Counted from the first letter of the stretch, positions 1-5,148 are shown. The stretch is DNA of 5,258 nt from CAMTWJ01 sp964643605 (GCA_964643605.1 CAZXTF010000033.1:1-5258); one strand, 5' to 3'. A program made the numbers and translations. Notes: generated from the letters alone by a model not told the origin.

Positions 1-53
1 ACTCTCATCACTTGCTTGGAAGGCAGGTATATTAGCCATTATACGACGCCCGC
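1..53 (-). tRNA. tRNA-Gly(UCC), 5' part, cut by the window edge
   Basis: Read on the minus strand from position 53, the sequence folds as a standard tRNA. The acceptor 5' strand is GCGGGCG (47-53), the D-stem is GTAT with ATAT (one G-U pair at 10-25), and the D-loop AATGGCTA has the GG pair. The anticodon loop is CTTCCAA (16-22) with anticodon TCC (18-20), the variable loop is TGAT, and the T-stem 5' strand is GAGAG. The window begins exactly at T54, so the T-loop and 3' acceptor lie outside. The 5' half is close to well-known bacterial tRNA-Gly(UCC), which reads GGA/GGG codons. The anticodon stem has one non-pair, C28 against A42 (positions 26 and 12). Its own promoter lies just upstream, inside the 3' end of murA. 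Confidence 0.93.
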
Positions 54-64
54 ACGGCGGTCTA

Positions 65-101
65 ACAGAGGTGATTATATCATACTTTGGCTAGATGTCG
101 T
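65..101 (-). promoter_or_regulatory. Promoter of the tRNA-Gly gene
   Basis: On the minus strand a perfect TATAAT -10 box lies at 74-79, with ACGACA (4/6 to TTGACA) at 96-101, giving a 16-bp spacer. Predicted initiation is near 66-68, so the tRNA leader would be about 14 nt. The block at 65-82 (TGATATAATCACCTCTGT) differs at only two positions from the block at 5054-5071 upstream of the other tRNA, which supports it as a tRNA promoter. The -35 falls inside the murA coding end and overlaps its final codons. Confidence 0.62.
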
Positions 102-1611
102 GGAGGATTTCTATCTTAGCGCCAAGAGAGTTAAGGCGAGCAGCTAGGTCCTCATAGCCTCGGTTGATCGAATATACATTTCTAAGCATAGATGTACCTT
201 TGGCAGATAGCATGCCAATAAGCAATAAAACTGCAGGTCGTAGAGCTGGCGGGCAAACAATATCGGCCACATGCCAGCGAGTTGGTCCATCTATATACGC
301 TCGGTGGGGGTCAGCAAGCGTTACATTAACGCCAAGTTTACGGAGCTCGGTATAGTACAACGCTCGTTCTTCATAAGTCCAGTCGTGTATCAGAGTTCTG
401 CCTTTGGCTACTGCCGCAATTGGTACGAAATAGGGGAGGTTGTCGATGTTAAGACCGGGGAAGGGCCTAGCGTAGATTTTTTCATCCAGAGCCTTTAGCT
501 TATGGTTGTGCTTATGGACTGTTATGTCCACAAGTTCAGTATAGCCATTAGATGCCTTGTACCGTTCGCCAATGTCGGTTTGTAGCCCCATCTTCTCGAG
601 CTTTAAAAGCTCAAGTTCTAAGAATTCAATTGGCGCACGTGTAATAGTGATTTTTGAGTTTGTCGCAACTGCAGCAGCCACAAAAGTCATAGATTCAATA
701 GGGTCTTCGCTTGGATAATACGTAACGTTTTTCTTAATGTCTTTTACGCCTTTGACTTTGAGCGTACTGGTACCAATTCCGTCGATCTTAACCCCAAGTT
801 TTTTCAAGAAATAACAGAGGTCTTGCACCATATAGTTGGCGCTCGCCATTTTGATAGTAACTTCATTGTCTTGCCGAGCAGCAGCCATTAGGACATTCTC
901 GGTGGTGGTGTCACCAGATTCATACAAAACCACATGCTCTGGCATTTTTTCTCGGACTGTAACGTTATAAAAACCAGTTTTTGCAGCTATATCGACGCCG
1001 AATTCTTCGAGGGCGTACAAGTGTGGCTGAACGGTGCGTTTGCCAAGCTTACATCCTCCAGCGTAGGGAATCTTAAATTCAGGGAACAGATGCATAAGTG
1101 GTCCAAGCATCATAATAACGCTACGAGTTTTTCGGGCGGCCATCTTGTCCATTTTGGCCATATTGAGTTGCTCTGGTGGCTTTATCTCTAGGTCATTATT
1201 TGCCAGCCAGCGTACTTTTACATCGATGCTTACCAAAACTTCGATAAGTCGATTAACTTCTTCAATCCGTGGCATTCGTTTGAGCCGGGTAGTTCCTTTG
1301 TTGAGTAGAGCCGCAAATAGTAGACAAACAGCAGCGTTTTTAGATACTTTGGTCTCGATACTGCCAGAGAGTTCGTGGCCGCCTTCTATACGCAAGTTCA
1401 CTGCCTCATTGCCAAGGCTAATGAGCGGTTTATTTAGAGCATCGCTAATTCGCCCCAAAGTCTCTAGGCTTAAGTTTTGCTTACCTTTTTCAATTCGGTT
1501 AATAGCACTTTGGCTAGTGCCTAGTCTGCGAGCCAGCTCTGCCTGGGTTAAGCCTCTCTCTTGCCTGATCTGGTAAATAAGGGCCCCGATCTTCTTGTTT
1601 GCGACATTCAT
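91..1611 (-). CDS. murA: MurA-like UDP-GlcNAc 1-carboxyvinyltransferase with N-terminal Xre HTH domain
   Basis: Predicted cytoplasmic enzyme that transfers enolpyruvate from PEP to UDP-N-acetylglucosamine, the first committed step of peptidoglycan synthesis. With the ATG at 1611 it is 506 aa; ordinary MurA is about 420, and the extra length is an N-terminal Xre-type HTH (about residues 8-66, with GLTQAELARRLGTSQSAINR and RIEKGK). The EPSP-synthase-like part (about 72-505) keeps the Lys-Asn pair (K91-N92), the active-site Cys in GGCKLG (C187), Arg residues matching E. coli R91, R120 and R397 (R163, R192, R485 in NRGYE), and the Asp matching D305 (D390). The position of E. coli D369 appears to be Ala (456). 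A TTG six bases upstream is in frame, but the -10 box at 1621-1626 puts the RNA start near the ATG, so I chose the ATG. The HTH suggests DNA binding, perhaps of its own promoter (inference). The family is certain; activity and the regulatory role are not shown. Confidence 0.93.
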   Translation of the reverse strand: MNVANKKIGALIYQIRQERGLTQAELARRLGTSQSAINRIEKGKQNLSLETLGRISDALNKPLISLGNEAVNLRIEGGHELSGSIETKVSKNAAVCLLFAALLNKGTTRLKRMPRIEEVNRLIEVLVSIDVKVRWLANNDLEIKPPEQLNMAKMDKMAARKTRSVIMMLGPLMHLFPEFKIPYAGGCKLGKRTVQPHLYALEEFGVDIAAKTGFYNVTVREKMPEHVVLYESGDTTTENVLMAAARQDNEVTIKMASANYMVQDLCYFLKKLGVKIDGIGTSTLKVKGVKDIKKNVTYYPSEDPIESMTFVAAAVATNSKITITRAPIEFLELELLKLEKMGLQTDIGERYKASNGYTELVDITVHKHNHKLKALDEKIYARPFPGLNIDNLPYFVPIAAVAKGRTLIHDWTYEERALYYTELRKLGVNVTLADPHRAYIDGPTRWHVADIVCPPALRPAVLLLIGMLSAKGTSMLRNVYSINRGYEDLAARLNSLGAKIEILHDI

Positions 1612-1620
1612 AACCAATTA

Positions 1621-1650
1621 AGTATATCAAATATGATATTGACCTAACAA
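1621..1650 (-). promoter_or_regulatory. murA promoter, predicted leaderless
   Basis: On the minus strand TATACT (1621-1626) is a 5/6 match to the -10 consensus. TTGTTA (1645-1650) is a 4/6 -35, with an 18-bp spacer. Only 9 nt separate the -10 from the ATG at 1611, so the RNA would begin about 2-3 nt before that ATG. No Shine-Dalgarno is present. The geometry excludes the upstream TTG (1617) as the main start, since it would not be transcribed. Confidence 0.55.
1624..1639. promoter_or_regulatory. Palindrome over the murA promoter, candidate operator
   Basis: ATATCA (1624-1629) and TGATAT (1634-1639) form a perfect inverted repeat of 6-bp arms with a 4-bp centre. It begins within the -10 box of murA and extends into the spacer, where a bound repressor would block RNA polymerase. 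A lone TGATAT half-site recurs at 1689-1694 on the glyA side of the same intergenic region. The spacing suits an Xre-type dimer, and the obvious candidate binder is the HTH domain of the adjacent MurA fusion. That is inference; AT-rich palindromes of this size also occur by chance. Confidence 0.35.
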
Positions 1651-1697
1651 TCTTCTTAAATCCTAAAATAACAGTTACAATATATGTATGATATAGC

Positions 1698-1724
1698 TTG
1701 CCTGAACTCAGTGAAATGTATAAA
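1698..1724 (+). promoter_or_regulatory. Possible glyA promoter
   Basis: TTGCCT (1698-1703, 4/6) and TATAAA (1719-1724, 5/6) are separated by 15 bp, slightly short. Initiation near 1731 would leave a leader of about 18 nt that still contains the ribosome binding site. An alternative -10, TATGAT (1687-1692), matches equally well but has no recognisable -35; it would give a leader of about 50 nt. I cannot decide between them. No known riboswitch fold is apparent in the leader. Confidence 0.35.
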
Positions 1725-1737
1725 GTAAGCTAATTCT

Positions 1738-1743
1738 GAGGAG
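1738..1743 (+). promoter_or_regulatory. Shine-Dalgarno of glyA
   Basis: GAGGAG ends 5 nt before the glyA ATG at 1749. It is the only strong ribosome binding site in the window and fixes the glyA start. It contrasts with the other four protein genes, which lack one. Confidence 0.85.
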
Positions 1744-1748
1744 AAAAA

Positions 1749-3026
1749 ATGAAAGACCAAGAAATCAAGCAGCTAATTATTGCTGAAGAAAAACGCCAAC
1801 GTGAGGGCTTGGAGCTTATTCCGAGCGAAAATTACGTGAGTCGTGATGTGCTCGAAGCAATGGGGAGCGTGTTTACCAATAAGTATTCCGAGGGTTACCC
1901 AGGCAAACGATATTACGGTGGACAAGAATACACCGACCAAGTAGAACAGTTAGCTATCGACCGAGCTAAGACGCTATTTAAGGCCGATCACGCTAATGTA
2001 CAGCCACACTCTGGGGCACCAGCCAACGAGGCTGTGTATAGCGCTTGGCTTGAGCCTGGAGACACGGTGCTGGCAATGGATCTAAGTCATGGTGGGCACT
2101 TAACACATGGGGCTCCTGTAACTCGCTCGGCAAAGCTGTATAACTTTATTCGCTACAAGATGAAAGATCCTGCTACTGGTGAGATTGACTATGAAGAACT
2201 TCGCCAGTTGGCGCTAGAGCATAAACCCAAAATTATCTTAGCTGGATTTAGCGCATATCCTAGGGAGCTCGATTACGCTAAGTTTGCCGAAATTGGCAAC
2301 GAAGTGGGGGCACTACTGATGGCCGATATGGCACATATTGCTGGCCTGATTGTCGGGGGGGTAGCTAAGAATCCATTCGATTATGGTTTTCATGTTATTA
2401 CAACCACTACGCACAAGACTCTGAGAGGTCCTCGTGGCGGACTTATTGTAAGTAAAGGAGTAGTCGGGAATCCGCTAAAAGCACCAGAAAAGACGCTCAA
2501 GAATATTCCAACACTTATTGATCGAGCGGTTTTTCCGGGCATGCAGGGTGGCCCGCACGAGCACATCATAGCCGCCAAAGCTGTAGCATTTGGCGAAGCG
2601 CTACAACCAGAATTTAAAGAGTATGCTGCTCAAATTCTAAGAAATGCAGAGGCGTTAGCAACTGCTCTAAAAAGTAGGGGTTTCAAACTTGTCACTGGTG
2701 GCACGAGCAACCATTTGATCTTGGCCGATGTACATGCCAGTTTTGGTATTGATGGCAATGAGGCAGAGACTGCTCTGGACAAAGTTGGCCTTACGCTTAA
2801 CAAAAATGCCATTGCCGATGACCCATTACCACCGTTTCGCCCCAGCGGTATCCGTCTTGGTACGCCTGCTATTACCACTCGTGGCCTTAAAGAAGCTGAC
2901 ATGGAAAAGATTGCTGAGTGGATGAAGCAGGCTATCGAAAATCGAGAAGATGAAAAAATACTTAACACGTTAAGTATCGAAGTAAAAGAATTTGCCACGC
3001 AATTCCCACTTCCAAGCGGTAGTTAA
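1749..3026 (+). CDS. glyA: Serine hydroxymethyltransferase
   Basis: PLP-dependent cytosolic enzyme converting L-serine and tetrahydrofolate to glycine and 5,10-methylene-THF, a main source of one-carbon units for purine, thymidylate and methionine synthesis. The 425-aa product is of normal length for bacterial SHMT and aligns end to end by eye. It has the N-terminal LELIPSENYVS segment, the YSEGYPGKRYYGG substrate-site motif (46-58) with the following catalytic Glu (E60), and PLP-contacting D193 in MADMAHIAGL. The Schiff-base Lys is K223 in TTTTHKTLRGPRG, NHLILADV follows (321-328), and the carboxylate-binding Arg is R369 in SGIRLGTP. The ATG is set by GAGGAG five bases upstream. It is divergent from murA and convergent with murB, so it is probably monocistronic. 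Near its 3' end the coding sequence contains a 20-bp palindrome (2958-2977). Nothing is truncated or missing. Confidence 0.98.
   Translation: MKDQEIKQLIIAEEKRQREGLELIPSENYVSRDVLEAMGSVFTNKYSEGYPGKRYYGGQEYTDQVEQLAIDRAKTLFKADHANVQPHSGAPANEAVYSAWLEPGDTVLAMDLSHGGHLTHGAPVTRSAKLYNFIRYKMKDPATGEIDYEELRQLALEHKPKIILAGFSAYPRELDYAKFAEIGNEVGALLMADMAHIAGLIVGGVAKNPFDYGFHVITTTTHKTLRGPRGGLIVSKGVVGNPLKAPEKTLKNIPTLIDRAVFPGMQGGPHEHIIAAKAVAFGEALQPEFKEYAAQILRNAEALATALKSRGFKLVTGGTSNHLILADVHASFGIDGNEAETALDKVGLTLNKNAIADDPLPPFRPSGIRLGTPAITTRGLKEADMEKIAEWMKQAIENREDEKILNTLSIEVKEFATQFPLPSGS
2958..2977. repeat. 20-bp palindrome inside the 3' end of glyA
   Basis: ATACTTAAC (2958-2966) and GTTAAGTAT (2969-2977) are perfect inverted 9-bp arms around a 2-bp centre (AC). 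The right 16 bp (2962-2977) recur with one mismatch at 3023-3038, 61 bp downstream. The stem is AT-rich with no following T-tract, so a terminator is unlikely. It could be a protein-binding site or an mRNA hairpin. It is constrained by coding sequence (residues around ILNTLS), which makes the perfection more notable. Confidence 0.6.
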
Positions 3027-3038
3027 CATGTTAAGTAT
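3023..3038. repeat. Second copy of the TTAACAyGTTAAGTAT motif between convergent genes
   Basis: TTAACATGTTAA (3023-3034) is a perfect 12-bp palindrome followed by GTAT, so 15 of 16 bases match 2962-2977. It starts on the last sense codon of glyA, spans its stop and reaches the murB stop, filling the whole 11-bp gap. The 8-mer TTAAGTAT also lies at 1618-1625, next to the murA -10. No conventional GC-rich terminator exists between the two genes, so this may be the only signal there. Its role is unknown. Confidence 0.5.
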
Positions 3039-4063
3039 TAAATAAGCTCTGGTTCTTGTTCGAGCTGAATATCGAATTTCTTTTTGACTGCTGCAACGAT
3101 TGCATCTCGAAATGCGATGAGTGCTGCGGTATTTTGTGCTCGTTCATTGACTAGTACAAGAGGCTGTTTGTCCCAAATTGCCATGCCAGTATTGGGCTCA
3201 CGGTAGCCCTTCAGGCCTAAATATTCGATACACCAAGCCGCCGAAACTTTAACAGTATCATCGCTAATATCCCAATAGACGATGCTCGGAAAGTGCTCTT
3301 TGAGCTCCTCGAGCTGTATGCGAGGAATAAATGGATTCGCAAAAAATGATCCGCAGTTGGCAACTTGGGCTGGGTCGGGTAGTTTGCTGGTCCGAACGGC
3401 GATAACCGCCTCTCGAATATTGGCAGAAGTATACTCTGTGATATTGTGCTCGGTTAGGTAATTCTGTAGCGATGCATAAAAAGGCGGCATTGGCGTGGCT
3501 GTACCCAGCGAGAGAGTGATAGAAGTAATCAAAAACCTGCCTCGATCTTTTGTCTTGAAACGACTTGTTCTGTAGCCAAAATCGCACTCAATTTTTGGCA
3601 GGGTTACCATCCGTTTTTCGTTGCGATCATAAGCCTGTACGCATACCAGCACATCTGAGATCTCTCGGCCATATGCCCCAACATTTTGCACTGGCGTGGC
3701 TCCAGCCAAGCCTGGTATAAGAGAGAGTTGCTCAATACCCGAAAGGCCTTTTTCGACGGTGCGGGCTACAACATTATCCCAATTTTCACCTGCCCCAACA
3801 GTTATATACGTGTGTTCGTCCTGAGGCTGAAGCTCGAACCCCATTATCTTATTGACCAAAACCAATCCATCATAGCCTGCATCACCCCAGATGATGTTGC
3901 TGCCAGAACCAATCATAATGAGGTTTTGTACTCCCTTAGTCTCGGCCCATGCTACCGCCGATTCTATCTCGCCAGTGCTAGAAACTTCTAGCAAATAGCG
4001 TGCATTGCCACCTAGTCGCATAGTGGAGTGTTTTGACAAAGAGACATTTTCTTGAGGACTCAT
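3038..4063 (-). CDS. murB: UDP-N-acetylenolpyruvoylglucosamine reductase, type I
   Basis: FAD-dependent cytoplasmic enzyme that uses NADPH to reduce UDP-GlcNAc-enolpyruvate, the MurA product, to UDP-MurNAc. At 341 aa it has nearly the length of E. coli MurB (342) and aligns throughout. The FAD-binding half has IGSGSNIIW (51-59), VGAGENW (89-95) and LIPGLAGATPVQNVGAYG (115-132). The active-site Tyr-Arg is in FGYRTSRFK (Y164, R165). The proton-donor Ser is in NCGSFFANP (S239). The C-terminal part has LVLVNE (302-307) and a terminal Glu in EPEL (E339) that matches E. coli E325. The chain stops two residues later, so it lacks the short E. coli tail. The ATG at 4063 is supported by the family N-terminus and by a -10 box 11 nt upstream. 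It converges on glyA and diverges from the HTH gene; it is not in an operon with murA here. Confidence 0.97.
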   Translation of the reverse strand: MSPQENVSLSKHSTMRLGGNARYLLEVSSTGEIESAVAWAETKGVQNLIMIGSGSNIIWGDAGYDGLVLVNKIMGFELQPQDEHTYITVGAGENWDNVVARTVEKGLSGIEQLSLIPGLAGATPVQNVGAYGREISDVLVCVQAYDRNEKRMVTLPKIECDFGYRTSRFKTKDRGRFLITSITLSLGTATPMPPFYASLQNYLTEHNITEYTSANIREAVIAVRTSKLPDPAQVANCGSFFANPFIPRIQLEELKEHFPSIVYWDISDDTVKVSAAWCIEYLGLKGYREPNTGMAIWDKQPLVLVNERAQNTAALIAFRDAIVAAVKKKFDIQLEQEPELI

Positions 4064-4074
4064 AGCTGCTCTTT

Positions 4075-4080
4075 AGTATA
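4075..4080 (-). promoter_or_regulatory. murB -10 box, short-leader transcript
   Basis: TATACT on the minus strand is identical to the murA -10. It ends 11 nt before the ATG at 4063, so the 5' leader would be only about 4-5 nt. I find no convincing -35 at 16-18 bp upstream. A weak AAAGAG lies between the -10 and the ATG but would be mostly untranscribed. The palindrome TTCTAGAA (4091-4098) lies in the spacer/-35 region. Confidence 0.45.
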
Positions 4081-4126
4081 ACCGAAATGATTCTAGAAAG
4101 TTTGTAGTGCTAATTAAAACAGAGTC

Positions 4127-4154
4127 TTGAAAAATCCCCACAGCGGCGTAACAT
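4127..4154 (+). promoter_or_regulatory. Promoter of the HTH-DUF3467 gene, predicted leaderless
   Basis: TTGAAA (4127-4132, 5/6) and TAACAT (4149-4154, 4/6) are separated by 16 bp. The ATG follows the -10 by 7 nt, so transcription would begin at or next to the start codon. AAGG (4157-4160) is one base from the ATG, too close to serve as a Shine-Dalgarno. Confidence 0.5.
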
Positions 4155-4161
4155 AGAAGGT

Positions 4162-4695
4162 ATGAAGCATACAAATGAAGGACCATATCAAGCCTTGGGG
4201 GCACGCATAAAACTACTACGAGAACAGTGGCAACAAAGTGTCGGTGAAGTTTCTGGAACACTCGAGATTGATGAAGCTACGTTGCTCGCCATCGAAAATG
4301 GCCAAACTATGCCCGCCGATGAACTTCTTGATATGCTTATTAGTCACTTCTTGTTGACCGGAGAGCAGGCTGATGAACTGAGAGAAATGGTAGAGCAATA
4401 CAACAATCAGGCTAGCGATGCGCTCATGGGCGGTATTGAAGATATGCTGATGAAGCAAGTGGTTATGTATTTGCCGATCGACAATAAGATTGTCTACACC
4501 GACAGTATGAACGCAACGGTAAATGACCATGGTGTAGTGCTACAGTTTATGCAAAATACTGGTCCAGATGGTCAACAGATTCCTGTTAGCAAAGTAGGGA
4601 TGAGTCGAGAACACGCTGAGCGGATGATAAAAGTACTTCGCTCTACGCTCGATCAGCACGATCGCTCTAGCGACCAAAAAGCCCTCCCTTCTTAG
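4162..4695 (+). CDS. Xre-type HTH protein with C-terminal DUF3467-like domain
   Basis: A 177-aa soluble protein with no signal peptide or membrane segment. Residues about 11-67 resemble an Xre/lambda-repressor-like HTH (ALGARIKLLREQW, then LLAIENGQTMPADELLDML), though the recognition-helix region (EIDEATLLAIENG) is degenerate compared with the MurA HTH. A helical linker (68-100, acidic and Gln/Asn-rich) follows. Residues about 108-166 (YTDSMNATV, VVLQFMQN, then KVGMSREHAERMIKVLRSTLDQ) look like the DUF3467 family, whose members typically show a two-part strand region and a 'MSPxHAKxLLxxL' helix. The domain match is from memory and not searched. Function is unknown; a small DNA-binding regulator is plausible. 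It is divergent from murB (98 bp apart), so it could control murB (inference). Its stop overlaps that of the next gene on the other strand. Confidence 0.85.
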   Translation: MKHTNEGPYQALGARIKLLREQWQQSVGEVSGTLEIDEATLLAIENGQTMPADELLDMLISHFLLTGEQADELREMVEQYNNQASDALMGGIEDMLMKQVVMYLPIDNKIVYTDSMNATVNDHGVVLQFMQNTGPDGQQIPVSKVGMSREHAERMIKVLRSTLDQHDRSSDQKALPS

Positions 4696-4985
4696 TAGTA
4701 GCCTTCTGTCTCTGCTTGAGCCTCGATAATCTCTAGATTTTGCTCTTTTGCAACCTCTTCTATGTGTGGATCGACTTTGACAAACTCTGCAATTACTAGT
4801 TTAAGCATTGGATCGAGTCGACCATCGTAAGCCCACTTGGGAAATGATTTATCGATAAAATGTCGAGGCTTGGCTTTCTCTAGTGCACGGGCAGTCCTCT
4901 TGCTGCGGGGAATTTTCTGTATACGAGCAGTATCTTCATATTCTGCATATTCTTCAAAAAGCTCCAAGTCCATCTCTGTGTGCAT
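4692..4985 (-). CDS. Hypothetical protein, 97 aa, acidic N-terminus with basic centre
   Basis: Not recognised. The frame stays open upstream to 5174, but that extension crosses the tRNA and the promoter. A consensus promoter (-35 at 5018-5023, -10 at 4996-5001) predicts an RNA start near 4988-4989, so the first usable ATG is at 4985. ATGs at 4994 (100 aa) and 4973 (93 aa) are alternatives; 4994 would not be transcribed. The product opens with an acidic helix-like stretch (MDLELFEEYAEYED), then a basic segment (KIPRSKRTARALEKAKPR, 23-40), a KSFPKWAYDGRLDPM motif (46-60), an amphipathic helix (LKLVIAEFVKV), and an acidic C-terminus ending GYY. There is no signal peptide, membrane segment or Cys cluster. 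The charge layout would suit a nucleic-acid- or protein-binding accessory protein, but I assign no function. Its stop overlaps the convergent HTH gene's stop by two bases. Confidence 0.72.
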   Translation of the reverse strand: MHTEMDLELFEEYAEYEDTARIQKIPRSKRTARALEKAKPRHFIDKSFPKWAYDGRLDPMLKLVIAEFVKVDPHIEEVAKEQNLEIIEAQAETEGYY

Positions 4986-4995
4986 AATTGACATG

Positions 4996-5023
4996 ATTAT
5001 ATAATGATACCATCTAATGTCAA
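4996..5023 (-). promoter_or_regulatory. Consensus sigma-70-type promoter of the 97-aa gene
   Basis: On the minus strand TTGACA (5018-5023) and TATAAT (4996-5001) are both perfect matches with a 16-bp spacer, the strongest promoter in the window. Predicted initiation near 4988-4989 gives a 3-4 nt leader before the ATG at 4985. This decides the gene start. TTCTAGAA (5031-5038) lies just upstream of the -35. Confidence 0.75.
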
Positions 5024-5053
5024 AATATTGTTCTAGAAATGACATGCATAATG

Positions 5054-5071
5054 TGATAGAATTACCTCTGT
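5054..5071 (+). promoter_or_regulatory. Promoter core of the tRNA-Arg-like gene
   Basis: TGATAGAAT is an extended -10 (TG, one base, TAGAAT at 5057-5062, 5/6), followed by TACCTCTGT. The 18-bp block matches 16 of 18 bases of the tRNA-Gly promoter block at 65-82 on the other strand, including the region around the predicted RNA start. No good -35 is present at the right distance. The leader would be about 27 nt. Confidence 0.55.
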
Positions 5072-5095
5072 ATTTTAGATTTTTTGACCACTTAC

Positions 5096-5148
5096 GCACC
5101 GGTAGCTCAGCGGATTCTGGTCTCTGTCTTCGGAACAGAGGGTCGGGG
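5096..5148 (+). tRNA. tRNA-Arg(UCG)-like gene, 5' part only; T-arm not found in place
   Basis: The sequence shows an acceptor 5' strand GCACCGG, then TA, D-stem 5' strand GCTC, and a D-loop with the GG pair. The anticodon arm is perfect: TCTGT and ACAGA (5123-5127, 5135-5139) around the loop CTTCGGA, with anticodon TCG (5130-5132) reading CGA as Arg. GGGTC serves as variable loop, then GGGG. Two things are abnormal. The D-stem 3' strand is TGGT where GAGC would pair with GCTC, leaving one Watson-Crick and two G-U pairs. After GGGG the expected T-loop (TTCGAAT) and the 3' acceptor CCGGTGC are absent up to the window end. It may be a tRNA with an intron or insertion, a degenerate copy, or an assembly chimera. 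A matching tRNA-type promoter upstream argues that the locus was once functional. Confidence 0.6.

Noticed and set aside
1145..1576. 143-codon plus-strand frame opposite murA, and several shorter ones opposite murA, glyA and murB
   Set aside because: They are antisense or out-of-frame shadows of well-conserved genes, without domain-like composition or convincing ribosome binding sites.
1612..1617. TTG start giving a 508-aa MurA
   Set aside because: The -10 box ends 3 nt before it, so the TTG would lie upstream of the predicted RNA start; the ATG at 1611 fits better.
1707..1740. CTCAG/CTGAG pairing that could hide the glyA ribosome binding site
   Set aside because: It is only five base pairs with a long loop, and no riboswitch-like structure accompanies it; chance is likely.
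4216..4530. 104-codon minus-strand frame opposite the HTH-DUF3467 gene
   Set aside because: It is antisense to a gene with a recognisable HTH and its own promoter, and it has no independent support.
4660..4685. TCGCT-CT-AGCGA hairpin next to an A-tract as a terminator
   Set aside because: The A-tract follows the hairpin on the plus strand, so on the minus strand the T-tract comes before the hairpin; the order is wrong for a terminator on either strand, and the stem is short.
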